This document shows positions 19,154-28,951 of a stretch of 64,000 nt of DNA, one piece after another; the first letter of the stretch is position 1, and every line of letters starts with the position of its first letter. Made by a program: the position numbers and the translations under genes. The notes under the pieces are model-generated. The model made no database searches. It was given only the letters and a program-made list of their open reading frames with translations, and had not been told where the DNA came from. This DNA is from Solimonas sp041659605 (lineage in GTDB: Bacteria; Pseudomonadota; Gammaproteobacteria; Nevskiales; Nevskiaceae). Location of the stretch: contig JBAZXW010000010.1 in NCBI GenBank assembly GCA_041659605.1, forward strand, positions 54,116 through 118,115. The letters run 5' to 3'.

Positions 19154-20704
19154 TTAGAGTGACGTCCGGCGAAAATGCGCAGGCCGCATGCCGACGATCC
19201 CCAAGCATGCGAAGTACAGCGCCGCAGCGCCGGCGACGGTCGCCGTGACGCGCAGCGCGCGTTCGTGCCCCGCCATCGCCAGCCACGCGTCGAGGGATCC
19301 CGCAAAACCCAGCAGCAGCGCCGCCATCAGAAGATTCGCGAGCAGCAGGCGCAGGCCGAACTGCGCCCAGCCGGGCGCAGGCCGATAGGCATCGTCGCGG
19401 CGCAGTCGGCGCAGCAGGAGCAAGGCATTGATCCAGGCCGAGCTCGACGTCGCTGCCGCCAGACCGGCATGCGCCGCCGGCAATTCAAACCAGCGCGCCG
19501 CGGCGAAGACCGTCAGGCTGATCGCCATGCCGCAGCACAAGGAAATGATTCCGTAGCGCACCGGCACGCGGGTCTCCTGACGCGCGTAGAAGCCGGGCAC
19601 CAGCACCTTGACCAGCGAGAAGCCCATGAAACCGGCGCCGTAGGCCCACAGCGCGTAGGTGGTCATCTGCACATCGCGCGCATCGAAGGCGCCGTAGCCG
19701 AACAGTGTCGCCACCAGCGGGCCGCTGAACAGCACCAGCCCCAGCGCTGCGGGCACGCCGATCAGCAGGATCGTGCGCAAACCCCAGTCCAGCGTGTGCG
19801 AGAAAGCATCGACCGAACGCGTTGCGTGATGCGCCGACAGCGCCGGCAGGATGACGGTGCCGACCGCGATGCTGAAGATGCCCAGCGGAAATTCCATCAG
19901 GCGATCCGCGTAATACAGCCAGCTCACCGCACCGTCGCCGAGAAAGCTCGCCAGCGCGGAATCCATCAGCAGACTGACCTGCGCGACGGAGGAACCGATC
20001 ATCACCGGAAGCATCAGGTTGATGATCCGGCGCACGCGTGAATCGCGCCAGGCCCAGCGCGGACGCGACAGCAGGCCGAGGCTGCGCAGCGCCGGCAGCT
20101 GGAACGCGAACTGCAGAATGCCGGCGACGAACACCGCATAGGCCAGCAGGTGCACCGAACCGGCATCGATGAACGCGGTCGCGATCAGGCACAGGTTCAG
20201 GATCACCGGCGTGAACGCCGGCACCGCGAAGCGTCCATAGCTGTTGAGCACGCCGGAGACCAGCGCCGTCAGCGAGATGAACATCAGGTACGGAAACGTC
20301 CAGCGCAGCAGCTCGGTGCCCAAGGCGTGCTTCTGCGGATCGCTGCCGAAGCCCGGCGCGAACACCCAGATCAGCAGCGGCGCCGAGACACAGCCGACCA
20401 GTGTGATGAGCGCCAGCACGCCCGCCAGCGTGCCCATCACCACGGCCGCCAGGTCGCGCGCCTCCGCCTGCGTGCCGGTCGTCTTGGTCTCGGTGAATAC
20501 CGGCACGAAGGCCTGCGAAAACGCCCCTTCGGCAAACATGCGGCGGCCGAAATTGGGAATCTTGAGCGCAATCAGGAAGGCATCCATCGCCGCGCCCGCG
20601 CCGAAAGCGCTGGCGAAAATCACGTCACGCACGAAACCCAGCACGCGCGACAACAGCGTCATCGAGCCGACGACGCCCGAAGATTTCAGCAGGGATGCGG
20701 ACAT
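19154..20704 (-). CDS. murJ: Lipid II flippase MurJ
   Basis: MurJ moves lipid-linked peptidoglycan precursor across the inner membrane. The 516-residue polytopic protein has the MurJ/MviN N-terminus (TLLSRVLGFVRDVIFASAFG). It continues with KIPNFGRRMFAEGAFSQAFVP, which carries charged residues of the central cavity, and about 14 membrane segments. It is the first gene of the minus-strand operon and is divergent from rpsT, a linkage conserved in gammaproteobacteria. Confidence 0.96.
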   Translation of the reverse strand: MSASLLKSSGVVGSMTLLSRVLGFVRDVIFASAFGAGAAMDAFLIALKIPNFGRRMFAEGAFSQAFVPVFTETKTTGTQAEARDLAAVVMGTLAGVLALITLVGCVSAPLLIWVFAPGFGSDPQKHALGTELLRWTFPYLMFISLTALVSGVLNSYGRFAVPAFTPVILNLCLIATAFIDAGSVHLLAYAVFVAGILQFAFQLPALRSLGLLSRPRWAWRDSRVRRIINLMLPVMIGSSVAQVSLLMDSALASFLGDGAVSWLYYADRLMEFPLGIFSIAVGTVILPALSAHHATRSVDAFSHTLDWGLRTILLIGVPAALGLVLFSGPLVATLFGYGAFDARDVQMTTYALWAYGAGFMGFSLVKVLVPGFYARQETRVPVRYGIISLCCGMAISLTVFAAARWFELPAAHAGLAAATSSSAWINALLLLRRLRRDDAYRPAPGWAQFGLRLLLANLLMAALLLGFAGSLDAWLAMAGHERALRVTATVAGAAALYFACLGIVGMRPAHFRRTSL

Positions 20705-20760
20705 AGGGCGCGAAGTTTACAAGGAAGGTCAGCGGCGGGTTCGGAAAGGCGTGCCCGAAA

Positions 20761-20792
20761 GACGAGCCAAAAGACAAGCCAAAAGACAAGAG
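20761..20792. repeat. Short tandem repeat, 12-base unit
   Basis: Two copies of the unit GAC(G/A)AGCCAAAA at 20761-20772 and 20773-20784 are followed by a partial third copy (GACAAGAG). It lies in the murJ-rpsT divergent spacer about 30 bases upstream of the rpsT -35 box. Confidence 0.7.
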
Positions 20793-20822
20793 TTATCAGC
20801 CGCTTCGGCCCCTGCATGGCAA

Positions 20823-20851
20823 TTGACAAACACAGGGTCGCTGCCCATACT
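20823..20851 (+). promoter_or_regulatory. Sigma-70 promoter of rpsT
   Basis: A perfect -35 TTGACA (20823-20828) and a -10 CATACT (20846-20851) are separated by 17 bases. Transcription would start near 20858, about 48 bases before the TTG start codon of rpsT. Confidence 0.85.
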
Positions 20852-20905
20852 CCGCGCCCTTTTACGAATTCACCCGGCGGTTACGCCGGCAGCAGGAGTT
20901 TCACC

Positions 20906-21166
20906 TTGGCCAATATCGCCAGCGCCAAAAAGCGCGCCCGTCAAGCTGAGAAGCACCGCGCCCGCAATGTGGCTCAGCGCTCCATGGTCCGCACGACGAT
21001 CAAGAAGGTCGTCAAGGCGCTCGACGCCAACGACAAGACTGCCGCCGTCGCCGCGTACCAGGAAATGGTGCCGGTCATCGACCGCTACGCCACCAAAGGC
21101 ATGATTCACAAGAACAAGGCAGCGCGCCACAAGTCGCGCCTCTCTGCACGCATCGCCGCCCTGTAG
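20906..21166 (+). CDS. rpsT: 30S ribosomal protein S20
   Basis: S20 is an early-binding 16S rRNA protein of the small subunit. It has 86 residues, very basic, with the conserved NIASAKKRARQAEKHR N-terminus and IHKNKAARHKSRL near the C-terminus. The start codon is TTG at 20906, preceded by AGCAGGAG; no ATG would give the conserved N-terminus. E. coli rpsT also starts with UUG, where it lowers translation for autoregulation, so the same control is plausible here. It has its own promoter and terminator. Confidence 0.96.
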   Translation: MANIASAKKRARQAEKHRARNVAQRSMVRTTIKKVVKALDANDKTAAVAAYQEMVPVIDRYATKGMIHKNKAARHKSRLSARIAAL

Positions 21167-21171
21167 CTGGC

Positions 21172-21209
21172 GCTTGTATTGAAAGTCGCGGCCACGGATG
21201 GCCGCGTCT
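21172..21209. repeat. Dispersed palindromic repeat, copy 2
   Basis: This is the second copy of the element at 6161-6198, with one mismatch over 38 bases. It starts five bases after the rpsT stop and ends just before the rpsT terminator, so it would be transcribed as part of the rpsT mRNA 3' end. Confidence 0.75.
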
Positions 21210-21222
21210 GTGCCAGGATGGC

Positions 21223-21250
21223 AAAAAAGCGGGCTGCGGCCCGCTTTTTT
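21223..21250 (+). terminator. Intrinsic terminator of rpsT
   Basis: GCGGGC (21229-21234) pairs with GCCCGC (21239-21244), flanked by six A and six T residues, so the structure could work in both directions. Confidence 0.88.
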
Positions 21251-21414
21251 ATTGTCTGCGCATTGAGGTCGGATTCCCCCCTGTCCGACGGTCGGTTCTC
21301 CGGCTACTATCCGACGCGCCTGCCCACCGGTTGGGGCCGGTCGTCCGTTGATACGCGGGCGTCCGCAGGCCAACAGCGCCGCAAGGCGCACCAGACATTT
21401 CAGGGGATATTCGA

Positions 21415-24213
<2,799 letters not shown>

Positions 24214-24232
24214 GTCGAACCGCTGAAAACAC

Positions 24233-24256
24233 GAAGGGGGCCGCAAGGCCCCCTTC
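24233..24256 (+). terminator. Intrinsic terminator after the TonB-dependent receptor
   Basis: GAAGGGGGCC (24233-24242) pairs perfectly with GGCCCCCTTC (24247-24256) across a GCAA tetraloop, followed by TCGTTT. It is 20 bases past the stop. The A-rich other flank may also help stop the converging proB transcript. Confidence 0.85.
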
Positions 24257-24279
24257 TCGTTTGCACCGTCACAAGCGGA

Positions 24280-25410
24280 TCAGCCGCTGAGCACCAGGTT
24301 GTCGCGGTGGATCATCTCCGGCTCACCGGGCCCGCCAAGACGCGCTGCGATCTCGTCGGTCTTCGCGCCGAGGATGCGGCGCGCATCGTCGGCGTCGTAG
24401 TTGCATAGACCGCGCGCAATTTCGTTGCCGGCGCTGTCGGCGCAAACCACCAGGTCGCCGCGCCCGAACATGCCTTCCAGCGCACGCACACCCACCGGCA
24501 GCAGGCTGCGGCCCTGCTCGCGCAGCACGCGCACCGCACCGTCATCGATCGTCAGCCGGCCACGCACCTGAAGCTGTCCCGCAATCCAGCGCTTGCGCGC
24601 CGCCATCACGCCCTGGCTCGGCTTGAGCAGAGTGCCGATCGCCTCGGCGGCGCGGATGCGGTTGAGTACATCCGGCTTGCGGCCGTGCGCGATCACGGTC
24701 GCGGCCCCGGAGCGCGCGGCGGTATAGGCCGCGCTGACCTTGGTGCGCATGCCGCCCCGCCCGAGCTCGCCCTTGCCGGTGCCGGCCATCGCCAGGAGCC
24801 GGCTGTCGGACAGATCGGCTTCGCTGACCAGCTGCGCATCGGGATTGTCGCGCGGATCGGAATCGAACAGGCCTTCCTGATCGGTCAGGATGACCAGCAG
24901 ATCGGCGCGGATCAGGTTGACGGTCAGCGCGCCGAGCGTGTCGTTGTCGCCAAGCCGGATCTCGTCGGTGGCGACGGTGTCGTTCTCGTTGACCACCGGC
25001 ACGACGCCGAAATCGAGCAGCTGCTTGAGCGTGCCCTGCGCGTTGAGATAGCGCGAGCGGTCCGAGACGTCCTCGTGCGTCAGCAGAATCTGCGCGGCCC
25101 TGAGGCCGTGCTTCTGGAACTCCGCCTCATAGGCGCGCACCAGGCCCATCTGGCCAACCGCCGCGGCCGCCTGCAGCTCGTGCAGCACCGCCGGCCGCTT
25201 CTTCAGCCCCAGGCGCGCCATGCCCTCCGCGACCGCACCCGAGGACACCAGCACGACCTGCACGCCCGCCTGGCGCAGCTGCGCGATCTGCGCGCACCAG
25301 TCGGCAATGGCGGCCAGATCGAGCCCGGCGCCCTTGGCCGTGACCAGTGAGCTGCCGACCTTGATCACCCAGCGGCGGCCTTCGGCAAGTCCTGCGCGTG
25401 AAGCACTCAT
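24280..25410 (-). CDS. proB: Glutamate 5-kinase
   Basis: ProB phosphorylates glutamate in the first, feedback-regulated step of proline synthesis. The 376-residue protein has the amino-acid kinase fold (WVIKVGSSLVT, VVLVSSGAVAEGM, VVPVVNENDTVATDEI, RGGMRTKVSAA). A C-terminal PUA domain starts at about residue 285. The ATG at 25410 gives the normal N-terminus. It lies 25 bases after obgE in the order rplU-rpmA-obgE-proB. No proA is next to it in this window. Confidence 0.96.
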   Translation of the reverse strand: MSASRAGLAEGRRWVIKVGSSLVTAKGAGLDLAAIADWCAQIAQLRQAGVQVVLVSSGAVAEGMARLGLKKRPAVLHELQAAAAVGQMGLVRAYEAEFQKHGLRAAQILLTHEDVSDRSRYLNAQGTLKQLLDFGVVPVVNENDTVATDEIRLGDNDTLGALTVNLIRADLLVILTDQEGLFDSDPRDNPDAQLVSEADLSDSRLLAMAGTGKGELGRGGMRTKVSAAYTAARSGAATVIAHGRKPDVLNRIRAAEAIGTLLKPSQGVMAARKRWIAGQLQVRGRLTIDDGAVRVLREQGRSLLPVGVRALEGMFGRGDLVVCADSAGNEIARGLCNYDADDARRILGAKTDEIAARLGGPGEPEMIHRDNLVLSG

Positions 25411-25435
25411 GTTTGCGGATGAAAACTGTTGCGGG

Positions 25436-26629
25436 TCAGTCGTGCGGACGCTTGGGCGGCGCGGGCCGCCGCTTGCGCGTGCTCGTCTTGACCGCGCGTC
25501 CGAGATCCTTGTTGGGGATGTCTTCGCTGTCGACACGTTTCGGGCGCGCCGCCCGGCGTCGCGCGGGTGCCGCTGACGGCGCCGGCGTATCGGCGTCCGG
25601 CTCGACCTCGACCACCGGTGCCGCGTGCGCCTCGACCCAGCCCATCGCCGCCTCGCACAGCTCGGCACAGCCCTTCTTCGTCGCCGCCGAAATCGCGAAC
25701 CAGCGACCCTTCCAGCGCAGGCGGCGCAGCGCCTTGTCGACCAGGGCGCGCCACTCCGCCTCCGGCATCAGGTCGGACTTGTTGAACACCAACCACTGTT
25801 CCTTCTTCACCAGGTCGGCGCTGAAGGATTTCAGTTCCGCGTTGATCGTGCGGATGTTCTCGACGATGTCGCTGTCGTCCGGCGGCAGGATGTCGACCAG
25901 GTGCAGCAGCAGGCGCGTGCGCTGCAAATGCTTGAGGAAGCGGATGCCCAGGCCGGCGCCCTGCGAAGCGCCCTCGATCAGGCCCGGAATGTCGACCATC
26001 GTGAACGAGCGCGCCACGCCCATCGAGACGACGCCCGGCTGCGGGTACAGCGTCGTGAACGGATAGTCGGCGATCTTGGGCCGCGCCGCGGAGACCGCGG
26101 CGAGCAGCGTCGACTTGCCGGCGTTGGGCAGCCCGAGCAGGCCGACGTCCGCCATCAGCGACAGTTCGAGCAGCAGTTCGCGGCTCTCACCTTCGCTGCC
26201 CTTGGTCGCCTTGTACGGCGTGCGGTTGATCGAAGACTTGAAATGCGGGTTGCCCAGGCCCTTGTGGCCGCCCTGCGCGACCTTGATGCGCTGACCCGGC
26301 CGGGTCAGCTCGCCGATCAGCTCCTCGGTCGAAGTGTCGAAGATGCGCGTGCCCATCGGCATGCGGATCTCGAGGTCGGCACCGGCGGCGCCGGTGCAGT
26401 TCGAACCTTGGCCGCTGACCCCGCTCTCGCCACGGAACCGTCGCGTGTAGCGGAAATCCGCCAATGTGTTGAGATTGGGCTCGGCCACGACCCAGACGCT
26501 GCCGCCGTCGCCGCCGTCACCGCCGTCCGGCCCACCGAAGGGCACGTATTTCAGGCGCAGGAAGCTGATGCAGCCGTTGCCGCCCTTGCCGCCTTCAACC
26601 TGGATCTTCGCTTCGTCGACGAACTTCAT
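25436..26629 (-). CDS. obgE: Obg-family GTPase
   Basis: ObgE (CgtA) is an essential GTPase linked to 50S ribosome maturation and stress control. The 397-residue protein has the glycine-rich Obg fold (residues 1-159, GGKGGNGCISF and PDGGDGGDGG), then the G domain with P-loop GLPNAGKST (166-174), switch I DYPFTT, DIPGLIEGA and NKSD. The C-terminal tail is Ala/Arg/Lys-rich (RRRAARPKR; STRKRRPAPPKR), unlike the acidic tail of E. coli ObgE. It is downstream of rplU and rpmA, as in most Proteobacteria. Confidence 0.97.
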   Translation of the reverse strand: MKFVDEAKIQVEGGKGGNGCISFLRLKYVPFGGPDGGDGGDGGSVWVVAEPNLNTLADFRYTRRFRGESGVSGQGSNCTGAAGADLEIRMPMGTRIFDTSTEELIGELTRPGQRIKVAQGGHKGLGNPHFKSSINRTPYKATKGSEGESRELLLELSLMADVGLLGLPNAGKSTLLAAVSAARPKIADYPFTTLYPQPGVVSMGVARSFTMVDIPGLIEGASQGAGLGIRFLKHLQRTRLLLHLVDILPPDDSDIVENIRTINAELKSFSADLVKKEQWLVFNKSDLMPEAEWRALVDKALRRLRWKGRWFAISAATKKGCAELCEAAMGWVEAHAAPVVEVEPDADTPAPSAAPARRRAARPKRVDSEDIPNKDLGRAVKTSTRKRRPAPPKRPHD

Positions 26630-26645
26630 GGTGGAGCCTTATACC

Positions 26646-26674
26646 CCCTCTCCCCCGCTGTGCGGGGGAGAGGG
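26646..26674. repeat. CCCTCTCCC-type intergenic palindrome
   Basis: CCCTCTCCCCCGC (26646-26658) and GCGGGGGAGAGGG (26662-26674) form a perfect 13-bp stem with a three-base loop, followed by CTGGGGTGAGAGGG. This motif is a widely dispersed intergenic repeat in gammaproteobacterial genomes. It lies between rpmA and obgE. Confidence 0.7.
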
Positions 26675-26727
26675 CTGGGGTGAGAGGGCGAGCTGCATCG
26701 CTACAGCCTGCCGCAGTTCCCATACAC

Positions 26728-26750
26728 AAAAAAGCCCCGGAACCCGGGGC
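26728..26750 (-). terminator. Intrinsic terminator after rpmA
   Basis: Read on the minus strand, GCCCCGG / CCGGGGC (26750-26744 / 26740-26734) forms a 7-bp stem with a three-base loop and is followed by a run of six T residues. It lies 23 bases past the rpmA stop. It would partly separate rplU-rpmA expression from obgE-proB. Confidence 0.85.
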
Positions 26751-26772
26751 TTTCTTGTCACATTCGTGAGCT

Positions 26773-27030
26773 TCAGGCCGGAACCACGTCGACGTGGATC
26801 TTGCTTCCCACGCCGCGCTTGTTGAACTGAACCTTGCCTTCGGCCACCGCAAAGATCGTGTGATCGCGACCGAGGCCGACGTTGACGCCGGCGTGGTACT
26901 GCGTGCCGCGCTGGCGAATGATGATGTTGCCGGGGATCACCGACTCGCCGCCGAACTTCTTGACGCCCAGTCGCTTGCTCTCGGAGTCGCGTCCGTTGCG
27001 CGTACTGCCGGCTGCCTTTTTATGTGCCAT
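26773..27030 (-). CDS. rpmA: 50S ribosomal protein L27
   Basis: L27 is a small basic 50S protein whose N-terminus reaches the peptidyl-transferase centre. The protein has 85 residues with the conserved start MAHKKAAGSTRNGRDSESKR and VIPGNIIIRQRGTQYHAG. It lies 50 bases after rplU, the universal rplU-rpmA pairing. Confidence 0.98.
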   Translation of the reverse strand: MAHKKAAGSTRNGRDSESKRLGVKKFGGESVIPGNIIIRQRGTQYHAGVNVGLGRDHTIFAVAEGKVQFNKRGVGSKIHVDVVPA

Positions 27031-27080
27031 TTCTGCTACTCCTGACTCTCAATACGGGGGCTGGATTCCGGGATTCGGAA

Positions 27081-27395
27081 TCAGGCGCCGAGGATTTCGG
27101 TGATCTTCACTTCCGTGAAGTTCTGCCGATGCCCCTGCTCCCTGTGATAATGCTTGCGGCGGCGGTGCTTGACGATGCGCACCTTGTCGCCACGACCGTG
27201 CGCCAGCACCTCCGCCTTCACGGAGCCGCCGGCCACCATGGGAGCGCCGACCTTGAGCTGCTCGCCGTTGGCGATCATCAGCACTTCGTCGAACGCGATC
27301 ATCTTGCCGACTTCGGCGTCGAGCGTCTCGACCTTGAGCGTTTCGCCCGGGGCAACCTTGTATTGCTTACCACCCGTCTTGATCACTGCGTACAT
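27081..27395 (-). CDS. rplU: 50S ribosomal protein L21
   Basis: L21 binds 23S rRNA in the large subunit. The protein has 104 residues starting MYAVIKTGGKQYKVAPG, with the KHRRRKHYHREQGHRQ basic segment near the C-terminus. The ATG at 27395 is chosen because it gives the universal N-terminus; an in-phase upstream extension is untranslated leader. The strong promoter at 27466-27494 gives a leader of about 64 bases. Confidence 0.98.
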   Translation of the reverse strand: MYAVIKTGGKQYKVAPGETLKVETLDAEVGKMIAFDEVLMIANGEQLKVGAPMVAGGSVKAEVLAHGRGDKVRIVKHRRRKHYHREQGHRQNFTEVKITEILGA

Positions 27396-27465
27396 CGTTG
27401 ACTCCAAATCTAATTTTAATTGTAAGCCGCAGCGCAGACAGCCGCCCGGCCCGAAACAGCGCGCA

Positions 27466-27494
27466 ATTGTAGGGATCGACCCCGCCAACGTCAA
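27466..27494 (-). promoter_or_regulatory. Sigma-70 promoter of rplU-rpmA
   Basis: On the minus strand, TTGACG (27494-27489) and TACAAT (27471-27466) are separated by 17 bases, each one mismatch from consensus. Predicted initiation is near 27459. Confidence 0.85.
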
Positions 27495-27543
27495 CAGTTA
27501 TTCACAGGCCTGCCGGGTCAATCCGGCCTCCCGAGTGGTTCCA

Positions 27544-27572
27544 TTGACGGCGCTGCGCCCCGTCCCTAGCAT
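27544..27572 (+). promoter_or_regulatory. Candidate promoter of ispB
   Basis: TTGACG (27544-27549) and TAGCAT (27567-27572) are 17 bases apart. Initiation would fall only about seven bases before the ispB ATG, giving a near-leaderless message with no Shine-Dalgarno sequence, so this is tentative. Confidence 0.4.
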
Positions 27573-27585
27573 CCGCGCCACTCCC

Positions 27586-28554
27586 ATGAAACTCCAAGAC
27601 ATTCTGGCACCGATCGTCGGCGACATGCGGCGCGTCGACGAGACCATTCGCACCCGCCTGCATTCCGAAGTCGCCCTGATCAACGAGATCGGCGCGCATA
27701 TCGTTTCCGCCGGCGGCAAGCGGCTGCGTCCGGCCCTGGTGCTACTCAGCGCCCGTGCGCTCGGCTGCGCCACCGACGAACCGATCCTGCACGCGGCGAC
27801 GATTGAATTCATCCATACCGCGACCCTGCTGCACGACGATGTCGTCGACGAATCCGGTCTGCGCCGCGGTCTGAGGACCGCGAACGCGGTCTGGGGCAAT
27901 GCCGGCGCCGTGCTGTCCGGCGACTTCGTCTACTCGCGCAGCTTCCAGATGATGGTCGACAGCGGGCGCATGGAAGTGATGCGCGTCATGGCCGACACGA
28001 CCAACGCCATCGCCGAAGGCGAAGTGCTGCAATTGCTGAACTGCGGCGATGCACAGGTCGACGAGGCCCGCTACCTGCGCGTGATCGAACTCAAGACCGC
28101 GCGCCTGTTCGAAGGCGGTTGCCGCCTGGGCGCGATCGCGGCGGAACAGCCGGCGCCCGTTCAGGATGCGCTGGCGCGCTACGGACATCATCTGGGCATC
28201 GCCTTCCAGTTGATCGACGACCTGCTCGACTACCTCGCCGACCCCACAGTCAGCGGCAAGAACCTCGGCACCGATCTCGCCGAAGGCAAGCCGACGCTGC
28301 CGCTGATCCACGCAATGAAGACCGGCACCGCCGAGCAAGCTGCGGTGATCCGCGATGCGATCCAGCACGGACGCGTCGATCAGCTCGAAAAAGTTCTCGC
28401 GGCGGTTGAATCCACCGAAGCGATTCCTTACACTCGCGCCCTCGCCGAGCGGCATAGCCGTGAAGCGACCCAGTCGTTGAGCGATATTCCCGACTCGCAA
28501 TACAAGAACGCACTGGTTGATCTGGCCCGCTACAACATCACGCGCGCCGCCTGA
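27586..28554 (+). CDS. ispB: Polyprenyl (octaprenyl) diphosphate synthase
   Basis: IspB extends farnesyl diphosphate with IPP to the long chain used for ubiquinone side chains. The 322-residue protein is a trans-isoprenyl synthase with the first Asp-rich motif DDVVD (84-88), the second DDLLD (211-215), and GGKRLRPALVLLSA (43-56). Chain length cannot be read with certainty from sequence alone. It is divergent from rplU, a linkage conserved in Gammaproteobacteria. tRNA-Pro begins six bases after its stop and may be part of the same transcript. Confidence 0.95.
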   Translation: MKLQDILAPIVGDMRRVDETIRTRLHSEVALINEIGAHIVSAGGKRLRPALVLLSARALGCATDEPILHAATIEFIHTATLLHDDVVDESGLRRGLRTANAVWGNAGAVLSGDFVYSRSFQMMVDSGRMEVMRVMADTTNAIAEGEVLQLLNCGDAQVDEARYLRVIELKTARLFEGGCRLGAIAAEQPAPVQDALARYGHHLGIAFQLIDDLLDYLADPTVSGKNLGTDLAEGKPTLPLIHAMKTGTAEQAAVIRDAIQHGRVDQLEKVLAAVESTEAIPYTRALAERHSREATQSLSDIPDSQYKNALVDLARYNITRAA

Positions 28555-28560
28555 TCAAAA

Positions 28561-28637
28561 CGGGGTGTAGCTCAGTTTGGTAGAGCGCTTGCTTCGGGAG
28601 CAAGAGGCCGTAGGTTCGAATCCTATCACCCCGACCA
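28561..28637 (+). tRNA. tRNA-Pro (CGG)
   Basis: This is a 77-base tRNA with acceptor stem CGGGGTG / CACCCCG, discriminator A and an encoded CCA. The anticodon stem CTTGC/GCAAG closes the loop TTCGGGA, giving anticodon CGG at 28595-28597, which reads CCG. No separate promoter is evident in the six-base gap after ispB. Confidence 0.97.
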
Positions 28638-28651
28638 CTGATTGATGACGA

Positions 28652-28680
28652 AGCCCGGCAGTGCTGGGCTTTCTCGTTTC
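28652..28680 (+). terminator. Intrinsic terminator after tRNA-Pro
   Basis: AGCCCGGC (28652-28659) pairs with GCTGGGCT (28663-28670) with one G-T pair and a three-base loop, followed by TTCTCGTTT. It separates tRNA-Pro from the bcs operon. Confidence 0.75.
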
Positions 28681-28683
28681 TGC

Positions 28684-28743
28684 TTGCGGGAATCCGCAGG
28701 GCATTGCGGCTTCCCGCAAACCTCTTGCGAAACGTTCCGGAAC
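28684..28743. promoter_or_regulatory. Dyad-symmetry region in the bcs leader
   Basis: A 9-bp perfect inverted repeat, TTGCGGGAA (28684-28692) and TTCCCGCAA (28711-28719), encloses a second dyad CCGCA/TGCGG (28694-28698 / 28705-28709). No T tract follows, so it is not a typical terminator. Fifteen bases further is the perfect palindrome GTTCCGGAAC (28734-28743), which ends 16 bases before the bcsR ATG. These are candidate operator or leader-RNA elements for the cellulose operon. Confidence 0.45.
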
Positions 28744-28759
28744 TCAACATGCTGCGGTC

Positions 28760-28951
28760 ATGGCATCCGGTTCGGATCACAGCGATGTGGGGACGCTGGC
28801 TCGACACGTCGGCGTTGCTGGATTGTGTTACTTCGACGCGCAACTGCGCGAAGCCTGCCAGCTCGCCTTGCAGCGCTGGCCGCTGCTGCAGGCCATCGAC
28901 CGCCAGCTGAACATAGCCGCGCCGGCACCAGACCAACTGGAGCATAGATGA
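28760..28951 (+). CDS. bcsR: Cellulose biosynthesis protein BcsR (YhjR-like)
   Basis: This 63-residue protein matches E. coli BcsR in length and pattern: DVGTLARHVGVAGLCYFDAQ then LALQRWPLLQAID aligns with the E. coli DIVALKQAFSLPDIDYADIS and AALKRWPLLAEF. BcsR forms a complex with BcsQ that is needed to assemble the cellulose secretion machine. The ATG at 28760 is chosen for family length; an upstream in-phase ATG at 28661 lies in the tRNA-Pro terminator region. Its TGA overlaps the bcsE ATG (ATGA), so translation is coupled. It is easily missed because of its size. Confidence 0.82.
   Translation: MASGSDHSDVGTLARHVGVAGLCYFDAQLREACQLALQRWPLLQAIDRQLNIAAPAPDQLEHR

Noticed and set aside
26646..26674. 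The CCCTCTCCC palindrome as a terminator for obgE-proB or rpmA
   Set aside because: It has no T tract and matches a widely dispersed intergenic repeat; the real rpmA terminator is at 26728-26750.
27499..27585. A small gene between rplU and ispB
   Set aside because: The open frames here are extensions of rplU and ispB in phase and coincide with the divergent promoters.
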